From: Impatiens glandulifera
Lineage: Eukaryota > Streptophyta > Magnoliopsida > Ericales > Balsaminaceae
DNA: 64,000 nt
Reading direction: 5' to 3'
NCBI RefSeq assembly: GCF_907164915.1
Contig: NC_061866.1
Location: 44,580,320 to 44,644,319 of the forward strand
This document shows, piece by piece, positions 10,127-21,975 of this stretch. The translations under genes were made by a program, and so were the position numbers. The notes beneath the pieces are model-generated. The model searched no databases, was not told where the DNA came from, and saw only the letters and a list, made by a program, of their open reading frames with translations. The stretch's first letter is position 1. Every line of letters begins with the position of its first letter.

Positions 10127-13100
10127 ATGACTAGCGTAGTAGGGCTTGCAGGATGGGAGATTCATGGATTCCGTTCTATGAAAGGCATGTATTAAAAAGA
10201 ACTACTGTTGTTATTCTCTTGATCGACGGTCCCACCTTTAAATTTCTTCATGTTTACTTCTCTATTTGATGTCATCATCATGGTTGGATATGATTGTGGA
10301 AGTGTCTTTATAACTTACTACTGTTTTCGTTGCTGGTTGATTGATCAGATAATTTCGATAATCATCACATGTTTGCGGCGTTTTTTCTCTTACAGATTTG
10401 GATATTGACAGCGTACTGGAGGAAGCTAAGTCAAGATGGCTCCGGCCAAATGAGATTCACGCTATACTCTGCAATTATAAGTACTTCACCATCCATGCGA
10501 AGCCAGTGACCTTGCCTGAAAGTACGTCTAATTAACAATTATAGGAGAAAATAGTTCCATATAGAGAAGAATAAGAGTCAACTTATGGCTAATCACAACA
10601 TTCTGTTTTCATTTTTAGCACTAGAATTAGTGTTTGCTTATGTAAGCAATTAATTAATGCATTATTACTATTATGATCTTACTATAAACAACTCTATAGC
10701 TGTATTAGATACTGTTTTAGTCAAAGATGAAGTCATTTGGAACAAATTATCACTATACCCTAACAGCTGTTTCCAATTTTAATTGCAATGAAGTCGCAAT
10801 GTGTTACAATTTTGTGTGGATTGAATTGGAATGCGATGTTTATGAACTTAATTATTGTCTTATAGGTGGTAGAATTGTGCTGTTTGACCGAAAGGTGCTT
10901 CGGAACTTTCGGAAGGATGGTCATAATTGGAAGAAGAAAAATGATGGGAAGACTGTCAAGGAAGCACATGAACACCTAAAAGTGAGGTCTTTATGTCCAA
11001 CTTAATTTTGCATTGTTGAATTGCTAACCAAATGTTTCTGCTGTTATATATACAGGTTGGCAATGATGAAAGAATCCATGTTTACTATGCCCATGGTGAA
11101 GATAATCCAACCTTTGTTCGGAGATGCTATTGGCTACTCGATAAGTTAGTTTTGCACTTATTCAAAGTCTACCTTTGGCCTTTTCCTTAAATGGATGACA
11201 TGATGCTAATGTCCAACTTTTATATATTTGTTATGTGAAAATTGCTTATGTTAGTATCTCCATTTACGGGTGTGAATTTCCTTTCAGGACAATGGAACAG
11301 ATAGTTCTTGTCCATTACCGTGAAACACGAGAGGTCAGATTCTTATTACCCACACAAACCTCATTGTGTAGTAAATTATCTATAATCAATTAAAGGAAAA
11401 AGTTAGCAGGCCTGTAGACATTTATTTTTAACCTTTTTATCTTATAAAGAGCTATGACCTAGTAGATTGTATATCTTAAACCACCTATGATACAGTTACA
11501 GTTCATAGATCATGGTTAATACTAAACCATATTAAATATTTGATTGGATTAACCTATAGTTTGCTCATGCCTAAAGCTTGAACTAGTGTTTGAGAACATG
11601 GAGAAGCACTGGAAACACTCGAAGACGGGAAAATGTTGTATACATAAGAATGTTTGATTTGTAGTTTGCTCTTGATCTTCTCACAATACAACTTTTATTC
11701 TCATCTTTCTTTGTATGTAACCTAATTTTCCCTCTAGACATAACATAATGCAACTCACATAATTGTAATAAGACAACAGAAGAATTTTATGAATTTAGCA
11801 TTAAAGACTGAATCATTAGACAAGGAGGTTAAAAAATGGAATACCATATAAAATGCAGTTCTTTTTTCTTTTTGGCTCATTCATTTGATACTTTTTTTTA
11901 TGGTTTTCATTTGGTTACAATTTCAGGGCTCTCCTGTCACATCTACAAATTCAATATCTAGTTCAGGCCTTTCTGATCCAACTGCTTCTTGGAACTTATC
12001 AGATGTAAATGGCTCTCCAGCTGAGCAGGCATATTGCAGTGTTAACAGAAAGCTTATAGGTTGTAAAAATGTAGTTTTACAGTTTGAATTTATTTCTGAT
12101 ACAATAAAGGAATTTTTGTAATCATAATGTTTGAAGAATCGTAACGACTGATCAATTTTCTTGTGTTAACTGAAGTTACTCTAATTCTATACCGGAATAC
12201 ATAGTAATGTTAAATTACTTGTAATTGCCAAAGTAGGATATAAAGATCAGATGCAGTCTTCAAATTTCAAATCTCATGGTTGAATTGTTACCTGATATCA
12301 TTTATTGTATATGATGTCACAGTGCCTGGTGATTGTGTGACACTGGGAAATTATGAAAGTAAGCTACATGAGATCAATACACTGGACTGGGAAGAGCTTT
12401 TGGTACCGGATGATCCACAGAAGCCGATCATTCCTGATGTAGGTGGGTAGCTTTGTTCAGATAGCTCACTTAAGGATCTCTGAAGTAGTTTACTTTTGTT
12501 CTTATGGATTTACTGTTTTTTAATATTGATGGCAGGACAATCTCCATACTTTCCACAACAAGATCTATTTGCATCTAACCAATCTACTCCAAACGTGAGT
12601 AATTATCTTATATTTCATATCATCCTCCTATGCGTAAATTTCTCTTGTTAGTTTTTTTTCCCTTTTGTTTTTTATTACACTGCTTCCACTCTTAATATTA
12701 TTGTTATGATTCTTGGGTCCCAAAATGATTTACATCTTTCCCAATGAAAATTACTTAACATACAATGTAGGCATTTTTTTTATCATGTGCAAAGCCATTT
12801 ACTCCAAGTGTTTGGAGGTTGTTTGTATACCAATCAAGGCTCATTTATGTTTATGTAGGAGTTTGTTCTATCTTTTAATGAACTTTTTTTGTATTGCCTA
12901 TATATATATATATTTTTTGGGGAAAAGTATTGCCTATATATTGTACTCTCATTTTGTATTAGTTTACCATCCAAATATGTGAAGAAAATCTTCTTTGCTA
13001 CAAAATTATACACATGGCATCTCCCACCAACTAGATTAACTCATCACTAGTGTCCTGCAACTTCATAAAAGCATTGCCAAAATGTTAAAAAATATTACTT

Positions 13101-16100
13101 TCCACAAAAGATATCATCTCCAAAGTCTAGTGATTTAGTTTGGAACAGAAGAATGTAAATTGTAGTTTACTTGGTACATATACGTCCTAATTTGAGGATA
13201 AATACTTGTAAAATCCTGTTTCTTGAAATCTGAGTTAGGTTCTTCTCCTACCTGTATCTTTTGTAGAGCATACGAGCTAGATCATCTAAGGTATTATGCA
13301 ATGAGATCACCTCCATGTCCAAATAGATAAGAAAAAACAAGCAGAGTTGCTAAGGAGATCAATTACATATCCAACTAAAAGGAACAGACCATTAGAGATA
13401 AGATTTACCATGAGTAGGTGTGATAAAATTGAATTTAGTCCAATTTTCTTAATTCAATTCAACCATAATAATTATGGATTAAATTAAAAGCTAATCTGTT
13501 TCACTTATTCAAACCAGAATTTGTATGGATTCGATTAAAATCCAGATCATTACAAATTGAGTACTTATTATCTAATTAAAATAGTATGAGTAAAACTATT
13601 TGAGTGGGTTATTTGGGTTTATCCAAAGTTGCTCTCCCCTAATGGCCACTTAGCAGTTAGCAAGAAAAACTTCGGGTCAACCCGAATTATTAAAATGGAA
13701 TTCTTCTCTTGTTTTGTTGTTGAAGGATGAAGAAATGCTGATCAATTACATCATTGACGTTCCTTTCTTTATTTTCCGTTTCCTGTTTAATACAAGTATT
13801 GATTTGGTTGCTAGTGATGCTAAGAAGGTTACTTATATTTGTGTTCTCAGCTGAAAATAATAGATTTGATTATCTTGTTCCATTAGAATTAAGCTATATG
13901 TTTTCCTAAGATGGGCATCTTCAAGTAAATTTGCTTAAACAGCCCTACATCCATAGATTGTTGTATGTGATGTGATTGTGTAGGCAGTATTGAAAGATGG
14001 AGTCACTATTAATTCTTATAGATTGATCCTTTTAGCTGACAAATAAACATTCTTTCACATACACAAAAAAAAATGAGGGTTTACAGGAGAAACTTCAAAG
14101 TTCTAGTTTATATTGGTCTTTAATTTATAAATCTTATCAATTTATTCATCAACTAAGCAGAGGGATCCAAGCCTGCTTGATCTTCTGGTAATAGTTTAGA
14201 GCTTGCCTTTTTTTTTCCTAAAGTAAATTATGCTTGCCTTCTTTTATCTAGAGTAAACTACATTTATTCTATCTTAGTGTTTTATCTTTGCAGAGTAGCA
14301 TTGCTTCGACCAACATGGTACCCATAGAAAATTCCTTTAATGGTTCTCAACATCTGACAGGAGGCATGAATAATTCTCTAGGCGTTGTGCCAAATGATGG
14401 ATTACAAACTCAAGATAGTTTTGGGAGGTGGATAAACAACATAATGACCGACTCTCCAGAAGCTGTAAATAATCATTGGCTGGAATCCTCAATTCAAAGT
14501 GACCTTAACTCACTTATTTCTCCAGCATCAGAAATTCTCCAATCATCTATTTCAGGGCAAATATTCACTATAACTGATGTGTCTCCTGCTTGGGCTTTCT
14601 CTGATGAAGACACCAAGGTCCTCCATTTTCTTTTCTTCAGATTATCTTATTTTTGTTTTCCTTCTTGATAGAATGCATATCCCACTATATATATGGTTCT
14701 AATGTGCATATATTGAGCCTATTTGAAAATTAGTATTTTGTGACAATTTTTGTCATAATCACGGTGTCATTGGAAAATCAACAAAGTTAAACTGAAAGTG
14801 ATTTTTTTCAATCACTTGTTGCTTCATTTTTTTTGTATACAAATCATTTTATAGATCATGAGTATAATTATTTTTCTAAATTTGGTATAAATATATTTTT
14901 CTCTACATAATAAAAGGAGATTTTTTCGGATCATGCAACATGAAAAATTTGATACTTTAACAGCCATTATACACGGATTTTCTATCAAGATCCTTGAATA
15001 ATAATCCCAGTTGCCTTATGCTTGTTGGGTAATGGTGAATAAGCTTTTTTGTCTCTATGGTCACTATTATTGCAAAAGTTCAATCACATAGTATTTATTA
15101 TCGTTTAACATCTTATTCATTTATCATATATGTTTTCTGCAGATCCTCGTCACAGGACTTTTTCATGAAGGATATTCAAGCATGGCTAAATCCAGTTTAT
15201 ATTGTGTGTGTGGAGATGCATATGGTCCAGTCGAGATTGTCCAACCCGGAGTTTTCCGGTGCTTGATTTCACCGAATAACCCTGGACTTGTAAATTTATA
15301 CTTGAGTATTGATAGTTGCAAACCCATTAGCCAAGTCATGACATTTGAATATCGTGCACCCATGATACATAACCAAATAAGTTTCACTCAAGAGAAGTGG
15401 GAAGAATTCCAGGTCCAAACTAGGCTTTTTCATTTGCTATTCTCTACCACAAAAGGCCTCAATATCTTAACTAGTAAGGTCCAGAAAACTTACTTGAAAG
15501 AAGCCAAATTTTTTGCACGCAAAGCTTCCCACATTGCGGAAGAATGGGGTTCTGTAATAAAATCTGTTGGAAGTACGCATATTGCATATCAACATGTAAA
15601 AGACAGCGTCTTAGAGCTTACTCTGAAGAATAAAGTGTACGAGTGGCTGATGGAAAGAATAGTTGATGGGCATAAAATATCCAATCATGATGAAAACGGG
15701 CAAGGAGTTCTCCACTTGTGTGCTATCCTCGGTTACACATGGGCAGTCCATGCATTTTCTTGGTCCGGATTTTCGCTGGATTATCGAGATAAATTTGGGT
15801 GGACAGCTTTGCATTGGGCTGCCTACTATGGAAGGTATAGTTTGTTTGAATTTAAGAATTTCTCAAGTGGAAAAAGTTTTGAATTTTTTATTCTCACTTA
15901 AAGCACCTTGATTGAAATGGAGGTCATGACGGTGGGATGTTGTGCTAGCCTGCTGCATGGAAAAAAGACCCTGGTCTAAAAAAGAAGACAGTTTCAATTG
16001 ATGCAAATTTGTACTTCTTATCCTTCTTTTTAGGGTGGAAATGGTTGCAAAACTTTTATCAGCTGGAGCAAAGCCAAGTCTAGTAACAGATCCAACTCCA

Positions 16101-17850
16101 GAAGTTCCTGGAGGATGTATTGCAGCTGATCTTGCATCTCAGGGTGGCCATGACGGTTTGGCAGCTTATCTAGCGGAAAAGGGTTTAGTTCAACACTTTA
16201 AAGACATGACGCTAGCTGGAAACGCAAGTGGCTCGCTTGAAACTGCTAATATCGATTCAGGAAACCTTCAGAACCTGACCGAAGAAGAGCTGTTCCTTAA
16301 GGATACACTGGCAGCTTACAGGACTGCGGCAGATGCAGCAGGACGCATACAATCTGCATTCAGGGAACACTCCCTGAAACTGCGGACGGAAGCTGTCGAG
16401 AGTGCAAGCCCAGAGGAGGAAGCTCGCAACATAATTGCTGCCATGAAGATCCAGCACGCTTTCCGAAATTTCGAAACGCGAAAAAAGGTTGCTGCAGCTG
16501 CCAGGATACAGCACAGGTTCCGTACTTGGAAGTTACGACAAGATTTCCTTAATATGCGTCGTCAAGCCATCAAGATTCAGGTAAAAATCTCTCGCATCTC
16601 TCTCTGCATATAGCGGTTGTTGCATATGTGATAGTTGGGGTGATCGATAGCAGATAAGGTTGGTTTGGTTATTTAGCTCATAAACATCAATTTGACTCTA
16701 ATAGATCGGTTTGACCCTATATCCGACGATTCAGATGTTTCACATCGAGTTGTGAACCTTTTCCGATATCCGATCCTATACATTAACAAATTGACGTTCT
16801 AATTGCTCATGATCTAATTTCAAAGCAATTAAATTAACGAAATTAAGTAAAATGACAGCAATTCATGTATTAAAGTAGCTACTTTTTCAGTTTATTGACG
16901 TATTTTTCGCAGTTTCATCTTGCTGACCTGAGACAATTCATGTCACGACTTGGATTGTAATGGTTTTGTGTTTTGGCCCACAATATCTGTGATCTTGGCG
17001 TGGCTGCAGTTTAATAAATAAGAGTCTCACTTTTTTCAAATGAATAATAGATAAATAATAACACACTGAAACCAGACAAATTATTTCAATTGAACAAAGA
17101 CAGTTGAAATGTTGAAAATGCGAGATCCTAAATATCCTTATTTATGTTCATGCTTATTTTCAAACACAAAACTAATCAAATGTAAACATTTAATATTAGC
17201 TAAAAGCATAAATGATTAAAAATGTTTCATGCTTCAATAGTTCCGAGTTGGTTTATATTTGCAAAAGAGTTATTCGTACATCTGAACATTAATATATTTC
17301 GAACTTTACCAATTTGGAGTACAAACTAGGGGTGATCTCTGATCAGGTTGATTCAGTTTATACTATATACTTCCCTGATCATATGATTATGTTTGATATG
17401 TTTTCAGGCGATGTTTAGGAGATTCCAAGCTCGTAGGCAATATCAGAAATTAGTATGGTCGGTTGGAGTGCTTGAGAAAGCGATTCTAAGGTGGCGATTA
17501 AGGAGAAAGGGATTTCGCGGGCTTCAAGTTATCCCTGAAGAACCGGAAAATAAGAAGAAAGAAAGTGTCGCGGAGGAGGACTTCTTTCAAGCGAGCAGGA
17601 AACAAGCTGTAGAGCGTGTGGAGAGATCAGTAATAAGGGTGCAGGCACTGTTCAGGTCAAAGAAGGCACAAGAAGAATATAGAATAATGAAGCTAACACA
17701 TGATAATGCTATAGTAAAGACTTGTTTCTTCCATTTCAATTATAGCTACTACTTACTACCTTTTACTTCACTTTATTGAAACATTTGATTTATTATATGC
17801 AGCTGCAAAGTGTACTGGACAGCAGCAGCAACACAGAAGATATGGAATAA
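10127..17850 (+). CDS. CAMTA5: Calmodulin-binding transcription activator, CAMTA5/6 type
   Basis: Thirteen exons joined in phase: 10127-10184, 10396-10521, 10866-10981, 11056-11144, 11288-11333, 11927-12059, 12323-12442, 12536-12594, 14294-14617, 15143-15834, 16034-16580, 17408-17713, 17803-17850. The product is 887 residues; Arabidopsis CAMTA5 is slightly over 900. Domains in order: CG-1 DNA-binding domain (about 20-145, with FRKDGHNWKKK and VYYAHGEDNPTFVRRCYW); TIG/IPT from about 339 (FTITDVSPAW); ankyrin repeats about 541-635; then IQ and CaM-binding motifs (RIQSAFREH, KIQHAFRNF, RIQHRFRTW, KIQAMFRRF, RVQALFRSK). This nuclear factor is expected to bind CGCG-type boxes and respond to Ca2+/calmodulin. 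Intron 1 has a GC donor. The start codon was chosen because the resulting WEIHGF matches the family N-terminus. Confidence 0.95.
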
Positions 17851-18717
17851 CAATTCCAATGGTAAGTTTTTATCGGCTTTTCTTCATGGCTAACATTTTC
17901 TTGTCTAGTCCAGCTTGTAATATGTATGTTGTGTCATAGTCATGCATTTTTAGGGTAGTGGTTCTATGAGAACGACAAACTTGTCATTTCTTAGTGGTCT
18001 TGTATTTGTTCTCGCTTGTATTGTAATGTGTAAAATGGAAAACCCCGATAAAAAATTATAGTGGGATGTAACTTAGTTGTCTTGTAAGTTTTCTTTATTA
18101 AATCATCTTGATCTTCTTTCTTTTTTCGAGTCAAGCACTAGGTTTTTGTTTTCAAAACCTAAGAACTTTTGGAATAGACTAGTTAAATAAATAGAAAGTG
18201 GCCTAGTTTGTTTAAAATTTAGGAACTGTAATAAAATAGAAATGATTTTGTGAAACTTAGATCTATACAAATGTTTAGTTAAAATGATTTTGTGAAACTT
18301 AGATCTATACAAATGTTTAGTTAAAATGATTTTAAATTTAGGATAATTAGATTTTAAGAGTTAATAAATAATTTTGTTTTTAAGATTTTATATTAAAAAA
18401 TAATTTATATTTATAATTTTTTTTAAATATATTATTTATTGAATTTAATATAATTAATTTTGTAAATATAATTTTTTTATAATATAATTTATTTATTCTT
18501 ATTTGTAACTAATTTTATATTTAAATATATATATTTTTAAATTGAGCAAGTATAAAATATTTATTTAAATGATAAACTCTTTATTTTGATTGTAAAATTT
18601 TATTAGGATCTTTTAAAAATAAATAACTAGTATTGTGATTTATGTGATTTTTTTAGTTATATAATTTTTTCTCCTTATTATTTTCTTTTAGTCTATCCCA
18701 TTTTTTTTTGGTGGGGG
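17851..18717. other. CAMTA 3' flank with a short tandem duplication
   Basis: Contains the presumed CAMTA 3' UTR, then AT-rich DNA. At about 18240-18326 a unit of about 42 bp (GATTTTGTGAAACTTAGATC at its start) occurs twice in tandem, almost without change. No gene seen. Confidence 0.6.
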
Positions 18718-19262
18718 GAATTTGAGCATGTGACCCTAAAAATAGGCTGAATTGAGGGAAGCGAGGGTCACTAATTTAAATAGCGCTGGTGACCCTTTTT
18801 TTTTTAATGACAATTATACCCTTGCGTAACGCAACTTCAGTTGCGTGACGCAACCGATTTTTTTTTTTTTCAATTTTTTTTTCAAATTTTTTTTTTCTGT
18901 CTCGCGGTTGCGTGATGCACTTGGGGTTGCGTGACGCAACTAGAGTTGCGTGACGCGATTGCGTAACGCAACGGGGGTTGCGTGACGCGATTGCGTAACG
19001 CAACGGGGGTTGCGTGACGCGATTGCGTTACGCAACGGGGGTTGCGTGACGCAACTGGGCATTTTCGTCCAAAAAATTTCATAATTAAAATTTTTTGAAA
19101 AATAAAAAAATAAAAAATTGCGTCACGCAACCTGAGGATGCGTGACGCAATAGGGGCATTTTCGTCAGAAAAAAAAGGAGGGTCACCAGCACTATTTAAA
19201 TTAGTCACCTTCACCAAATGCATTTAGGCCTCTTTTTAGGGTATTTGCTCAAATTTCCCTTT
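18718..19262. mobile_element. Non-autonomous DNA transposon (MITE-like) carrying a CpG palindrome array
   Basis: The ends are inverted copies over about 90 bp. The left end reads GGAATTTGAGCA then GACCCTAAAAATAGGC and GGTCACTAATTTAAATAG. The reverse complement of the right end reads GGAAATTTGAGCA, TACCCTAAAAAGAGGC and GGTGACTAATTTAAATAG. Both then continue into GCTGGTGACCCT. T-runs flank each end. The interior has no ORF with coding character and is largely the palindromic array at 18825-19155. Superfamily is not assigned, because no clean target duplication was found. Confidence 0.75.
18825..19155. repeat. Array of about 13 TTGCGTNACGCAA-type palindromes
   Basis: The imperfect palindrome TTGCGTGACGCAAC, or its variants (central GA, AA, TA or CA), occurs about 13 times. 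A 32 bp higher-order unit (one GCGTGACGCGA copy plus one GCGTAACGCAA copy plus GGGGG) is repeated three times near 18944-19040. The block is strikingly CpG-rich within an AT-rich region. Confidence 0.9.
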
Positions 19263-20269
19263 TTTTTTTAAGTTCACTATAATATCCCTAAACCGACGTT
19301 CTACAAATAGATTTGATCCCAACTATAACCCAAGTTGCCCTATAACCTAAGTTGCCCCTCATAATTGAACAAATTTCAATTCAATATCGAAGTCGAAGAT
19401 AAAGGATAATAATTAATTTTTTCAAGCTCATTCTAATTTTTTTTTGTTAAGTTCACCGTAACCTTCTTGAATATGTATCCTCCAAATAGGTTTGATCCCA
19501 TCTTAACCAAAGTCAAACTCATACTTGAACAAATTGCAATCAACTATGGTTATAGTCGACGAAGGATTTACTGTCCCCTTGGATGTGCCAAAGGTACCAT
19601 CATTTAAAAGTATAAAAAAAAATTACATTTTATGTAAATCCACGAAAGTTTTAAAATATACTAATTTTAAATGATGATTCAGCTTTTTGACACATTCAAA
19701 GGGACAACAAATCTCTCCTAATCGACTTCATAATTAAACAAATTGAAATTCAGTACCGAGAAATAATATATTTAATATTTATAAGAAAGTAAATCATTCG
19801 AGTAGCTCAGTTATAATATCACCTTTATAAATCAATTCAAATGCCGAGAGTTTGTAACTTAAAACATAGTGTAGGTATATATATATTTTTATCAATAAAG
19901 TAATATCTTATTCATTATTAAACCTTTGTTTATTTTAAAATTTTTACAACTTTCTAAAGAGAAACTAATTTGAGAAATTAATTTGTTAAGGTACTGTTTC
20001 AAAATTTTAATTTTATTATTTTATTAGTTTATAATTATTTTAATTTTACATAAATTAAAAAATACTTATAAAAAATTATATATTCAAATAAATGAATTTA
20101 TTATAATTGAATTGATAGTTATAATTAGTATCATTTATTTATTATTATTATTTAAATTAATTATATATTTTTTAGTATTGAAAGTTGGATAATAAACTTA
20201 TAATTATTTTGTCTTAAAAGAGAAGAAGTAATCTTATTGAGAATTGAGACGGAGCCCATCAAATTTTTA
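19263..20269. other. Intergenic with diverged tandem units and a small MITE
   Basis: A motif AAGTTCAC..TA, then CAAATAG.TTTGATCCCA and TGAACAAATT.CAAT appears at 19270-19390 and again at 19447-19545, so these are diverged tandem copies. A third trace (TTAAACAAATTGAAATTCAG) lies at about 19732. A MITE lies at 19572-19706. The remainder is AT-rich and featureless. Confidence 0.5.
19572..19706. mobile_element. Small MITE, about 135 bp
   Basis: The left end TGTCCCCTTGGATGTGCCAA pairs with the reverse complement of the right end, TGTCCCTTTGAATGTGTCAA. Inner matching blocks ATCATTTAAAA are on both arms. This gives a hairpin with terminal inverted repeats of about 40 bp and no coding capacity. Confidence 0.65.
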
Positions 20270-20359
20270 TGGGCCCACATATGGACTGTGAATAAGGGCT
20301 TACAAAAATTCCCCAATAAAAAGATGTAATATCTCTAACATTTCGTTTTCAAACCCTAG
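20270..20359 (+). promoter_or_regulatory. Site II and telo-box motifs upstream of RPL29
   Basis: TGGGCCCA at 20270-20277 is a site II-type element, and AAACCCTAG at 20351-20359 is a telo-box. In plants this pair is typical of ribosomal protein and growth-related promoters. A probable 5' UTR intron follows, GT at 20393 to AG at 20470, before the ATG at 20482. Confidence 0.65.
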
Positions 20360-20481
20360 CCAGCGCCATCCAGCCAGCCAGCCGATTAAGAGGTACGTTC
20401 TTCCTTCCTTCATTGCGATTCTCATTTTCTTCCTCTCTCGGTGCGATTGTGCTGACTGATAATCCTTCAGGTTAAGCAGAC

Positions 20482-20749
20482 ATGGCCAAGTCAAAGAATC
20501 ACACCGCTCACAATCAGTCGCGCAAGGCTCACAGAAACGGTATCAAGAAGCCAACCAAACACCGTAACGCTTCCACCAAAGGGGTAATTTTCTTCCTTTT
20601 ATTCTTTCTTAGTGTTTTGAACAATCAATTCATGTAAATGATTCGGTTAATTTTGATTTCAGATGGATCCTAAGTTCCTTAGGAACCAGAGGTACGCCAG
20701 AAAACACAACAAGAATGTCGGTGAAGTTTCCACCGAAGAAGAGCAGTAG
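20482..20749 (+). CDS. RPL29: 60S ribosomal protein L29 (eL29)
   Basis: Two coding exons, 20482-20583 and 20663-20749, joined in phase 0, encode 62 residues (plant eL29 is about 61). The protein starts [20 protein letters not shown] and continues with the hallmark [16 protein letters not shown]. It is strongly basic, with a short acidic end, STEEEQ. It is a component of the large cytosolic ribosomal subunit. The exons are too short for simple ORF detection. A 5' UTR intron and site II/telo-box elements upstream fit a coordinated ribosomal protein gene. Confidence 0.96.
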
Positions 20750-21325
20750 TAGAAAGGATATGATATTAGGTTCTCAATTCTCATTATTATGTACTAGTAC
20801 TAGTAGTAATAGTAGGTAGTGTTCTTAATTTATAATGTGAAAGGGTTTTGCTGGATTGTTGGATTCCTTTGTTTTTTTCATGCTCATGATTCCTATTTGA
20901 AAGTTTTAAATGTGAAGACAACATCTATTGTTTTAATTGGTATTTTGCAGTCATATTCTTTGTCCTTTCTGCTTGCTTACACAGTTACACTTGTTCCATT
21001 TTGATAATCCATATTGATGTTAATCCCCATTTTAGATATAATAAAATGTATATATCATTAATTGGTAGACAGACAGGTTGCTATTGTGGTGTTCAGTTCT
21101 TGAGTTTTAAGACATTGGTTAATCAAACTAGCTTCAATTTGAACAGGATATAAGTGATCATGACCTGTCTCTACCCAATTGTGATGTTATGTTGATCCCC
21201 ATTTTAGATACAACCAGATGTAATTATCATTCATTGGCATTGGTAGACAGACATGTTGCTATTGTTCATTACTTGAGAATTAAGACATTGGTTTATCAAT
21301 CTAGCTTCAATTAGAACTGCATATA

Positions 21326-21481
21326 CTCCCCTCTTCTAGTTTAGCGGCAACAAAAGATGAGTATCCTCATCCTCCTTGAGACGTCTTGGTTTGAGTCTGT
21401 CAGGCGACAAGTTTAGTGTCTGGTTAAATGTGTTTGCGGGCTATGTTTTCTTTAACACCTTGTGGCCACATTTTTTTTTTA
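21326..21481 (+). repeat. tRNA-derived SINE with target-site duplications
   Basis: Runs from CTCCCCTCTTCTAGTTTAGC (box A-like TAGTTTAGCGG) through GGTTTGAGTCTGTCAGGC (box B-like), GTGTTTGCGGGCTATG and CCTTGTGGCCACA to a run of T. It is bracketed by AGAACTGCATATA (21313-21325) and AGAACAGGATATA (21482-21494), a 13 bp target duplication with two differences. Confidence 0.85.
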
Positions 21482-21683
21482 AGAACAGGATATAAGTGAT
21501 CCTGACCCGTCTTCCCAATTGTGATGTTGTGTTAATCCTCATTTTAGATATAACACCAGGTGTAATTATCATTCATTGGCATTGGTAGACAGACTTGTTG
21601 CTATTGTGGTGTTGTTCATTACTTGAGAATTAAGACATTTGTTAAGTTTGTTATAGTTCTAGCTTCAATTAGAACATGATATA

Positions 21684-21837
21684 ATTCCCTCTTCTAGTCT
21701 AGCGGCAACAACAGGTGAATATCCTCAACCTCTTTGAGAGGTCCTGGGTTTGAGCATGTTAGGCTGTAAATTCTGTACTTGATTATGTGTGTTTGTTGGT
21801 TATATTTGCTTAACTCCTTTTTTGCCATTTTTATTTT
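21684..21837 (+). repeat. tRNA-derived SINE, second copy in the RPL29 array
   Basis: Has TCTAGTCTAGCGGCAACAAC, then GAGGTCCTGGGTTTGAGC, GTGTGTTTGTTGG and a decayed T-rich 3' end. It occupies the same position in unit C (after AGAACATGATATA) as the 21326 copy does in unit B. It was therefore probably copied with the unit rather than inserted independently. Confidence 0.78.
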
Positions 21838-21975
21838 AGAATAAGTGATCACGACCAGGTGTAATTATCATTCATTCGCATTGTTAGAGAGACATGTTGT
21901 CATTACTTGAGATTTAAGACATTGGTTAAGCTTGTTATCAATTAGAACAGGATAGAAGTGATCATGACCTGTTTG

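Larger units (their letters stand above)
21010..21975 (+). repeat. Four-unit diverged tandem array in the RPL29 3' flank
   Basis: The units share CCCATTTTAGATA, GTAATTATCATTCATTGGCA, GGTAGACAGAC.TGTTGCTA, TTAAGACATTGGTTA, TAGCTTCAATT and GGATATAAGTGATC. Unit A is about 21018-21165, B about 21180-21330, C about 21490-21680 and D about 21840-21975. SINE copies sit at the B/C and C/D joints but not at A/B. There is no coding content; part of unit A may lie in the RPL29 3' UTR. Confidence 0.8.

Noticed and set aside
18825..19155. Palindromic repeats considered as CRISPR or a centromeric satellite
   Set aside because: Spacing is irregular, spacers are themselves repeats, and the block is enclosed by transposon-like inverted ends.
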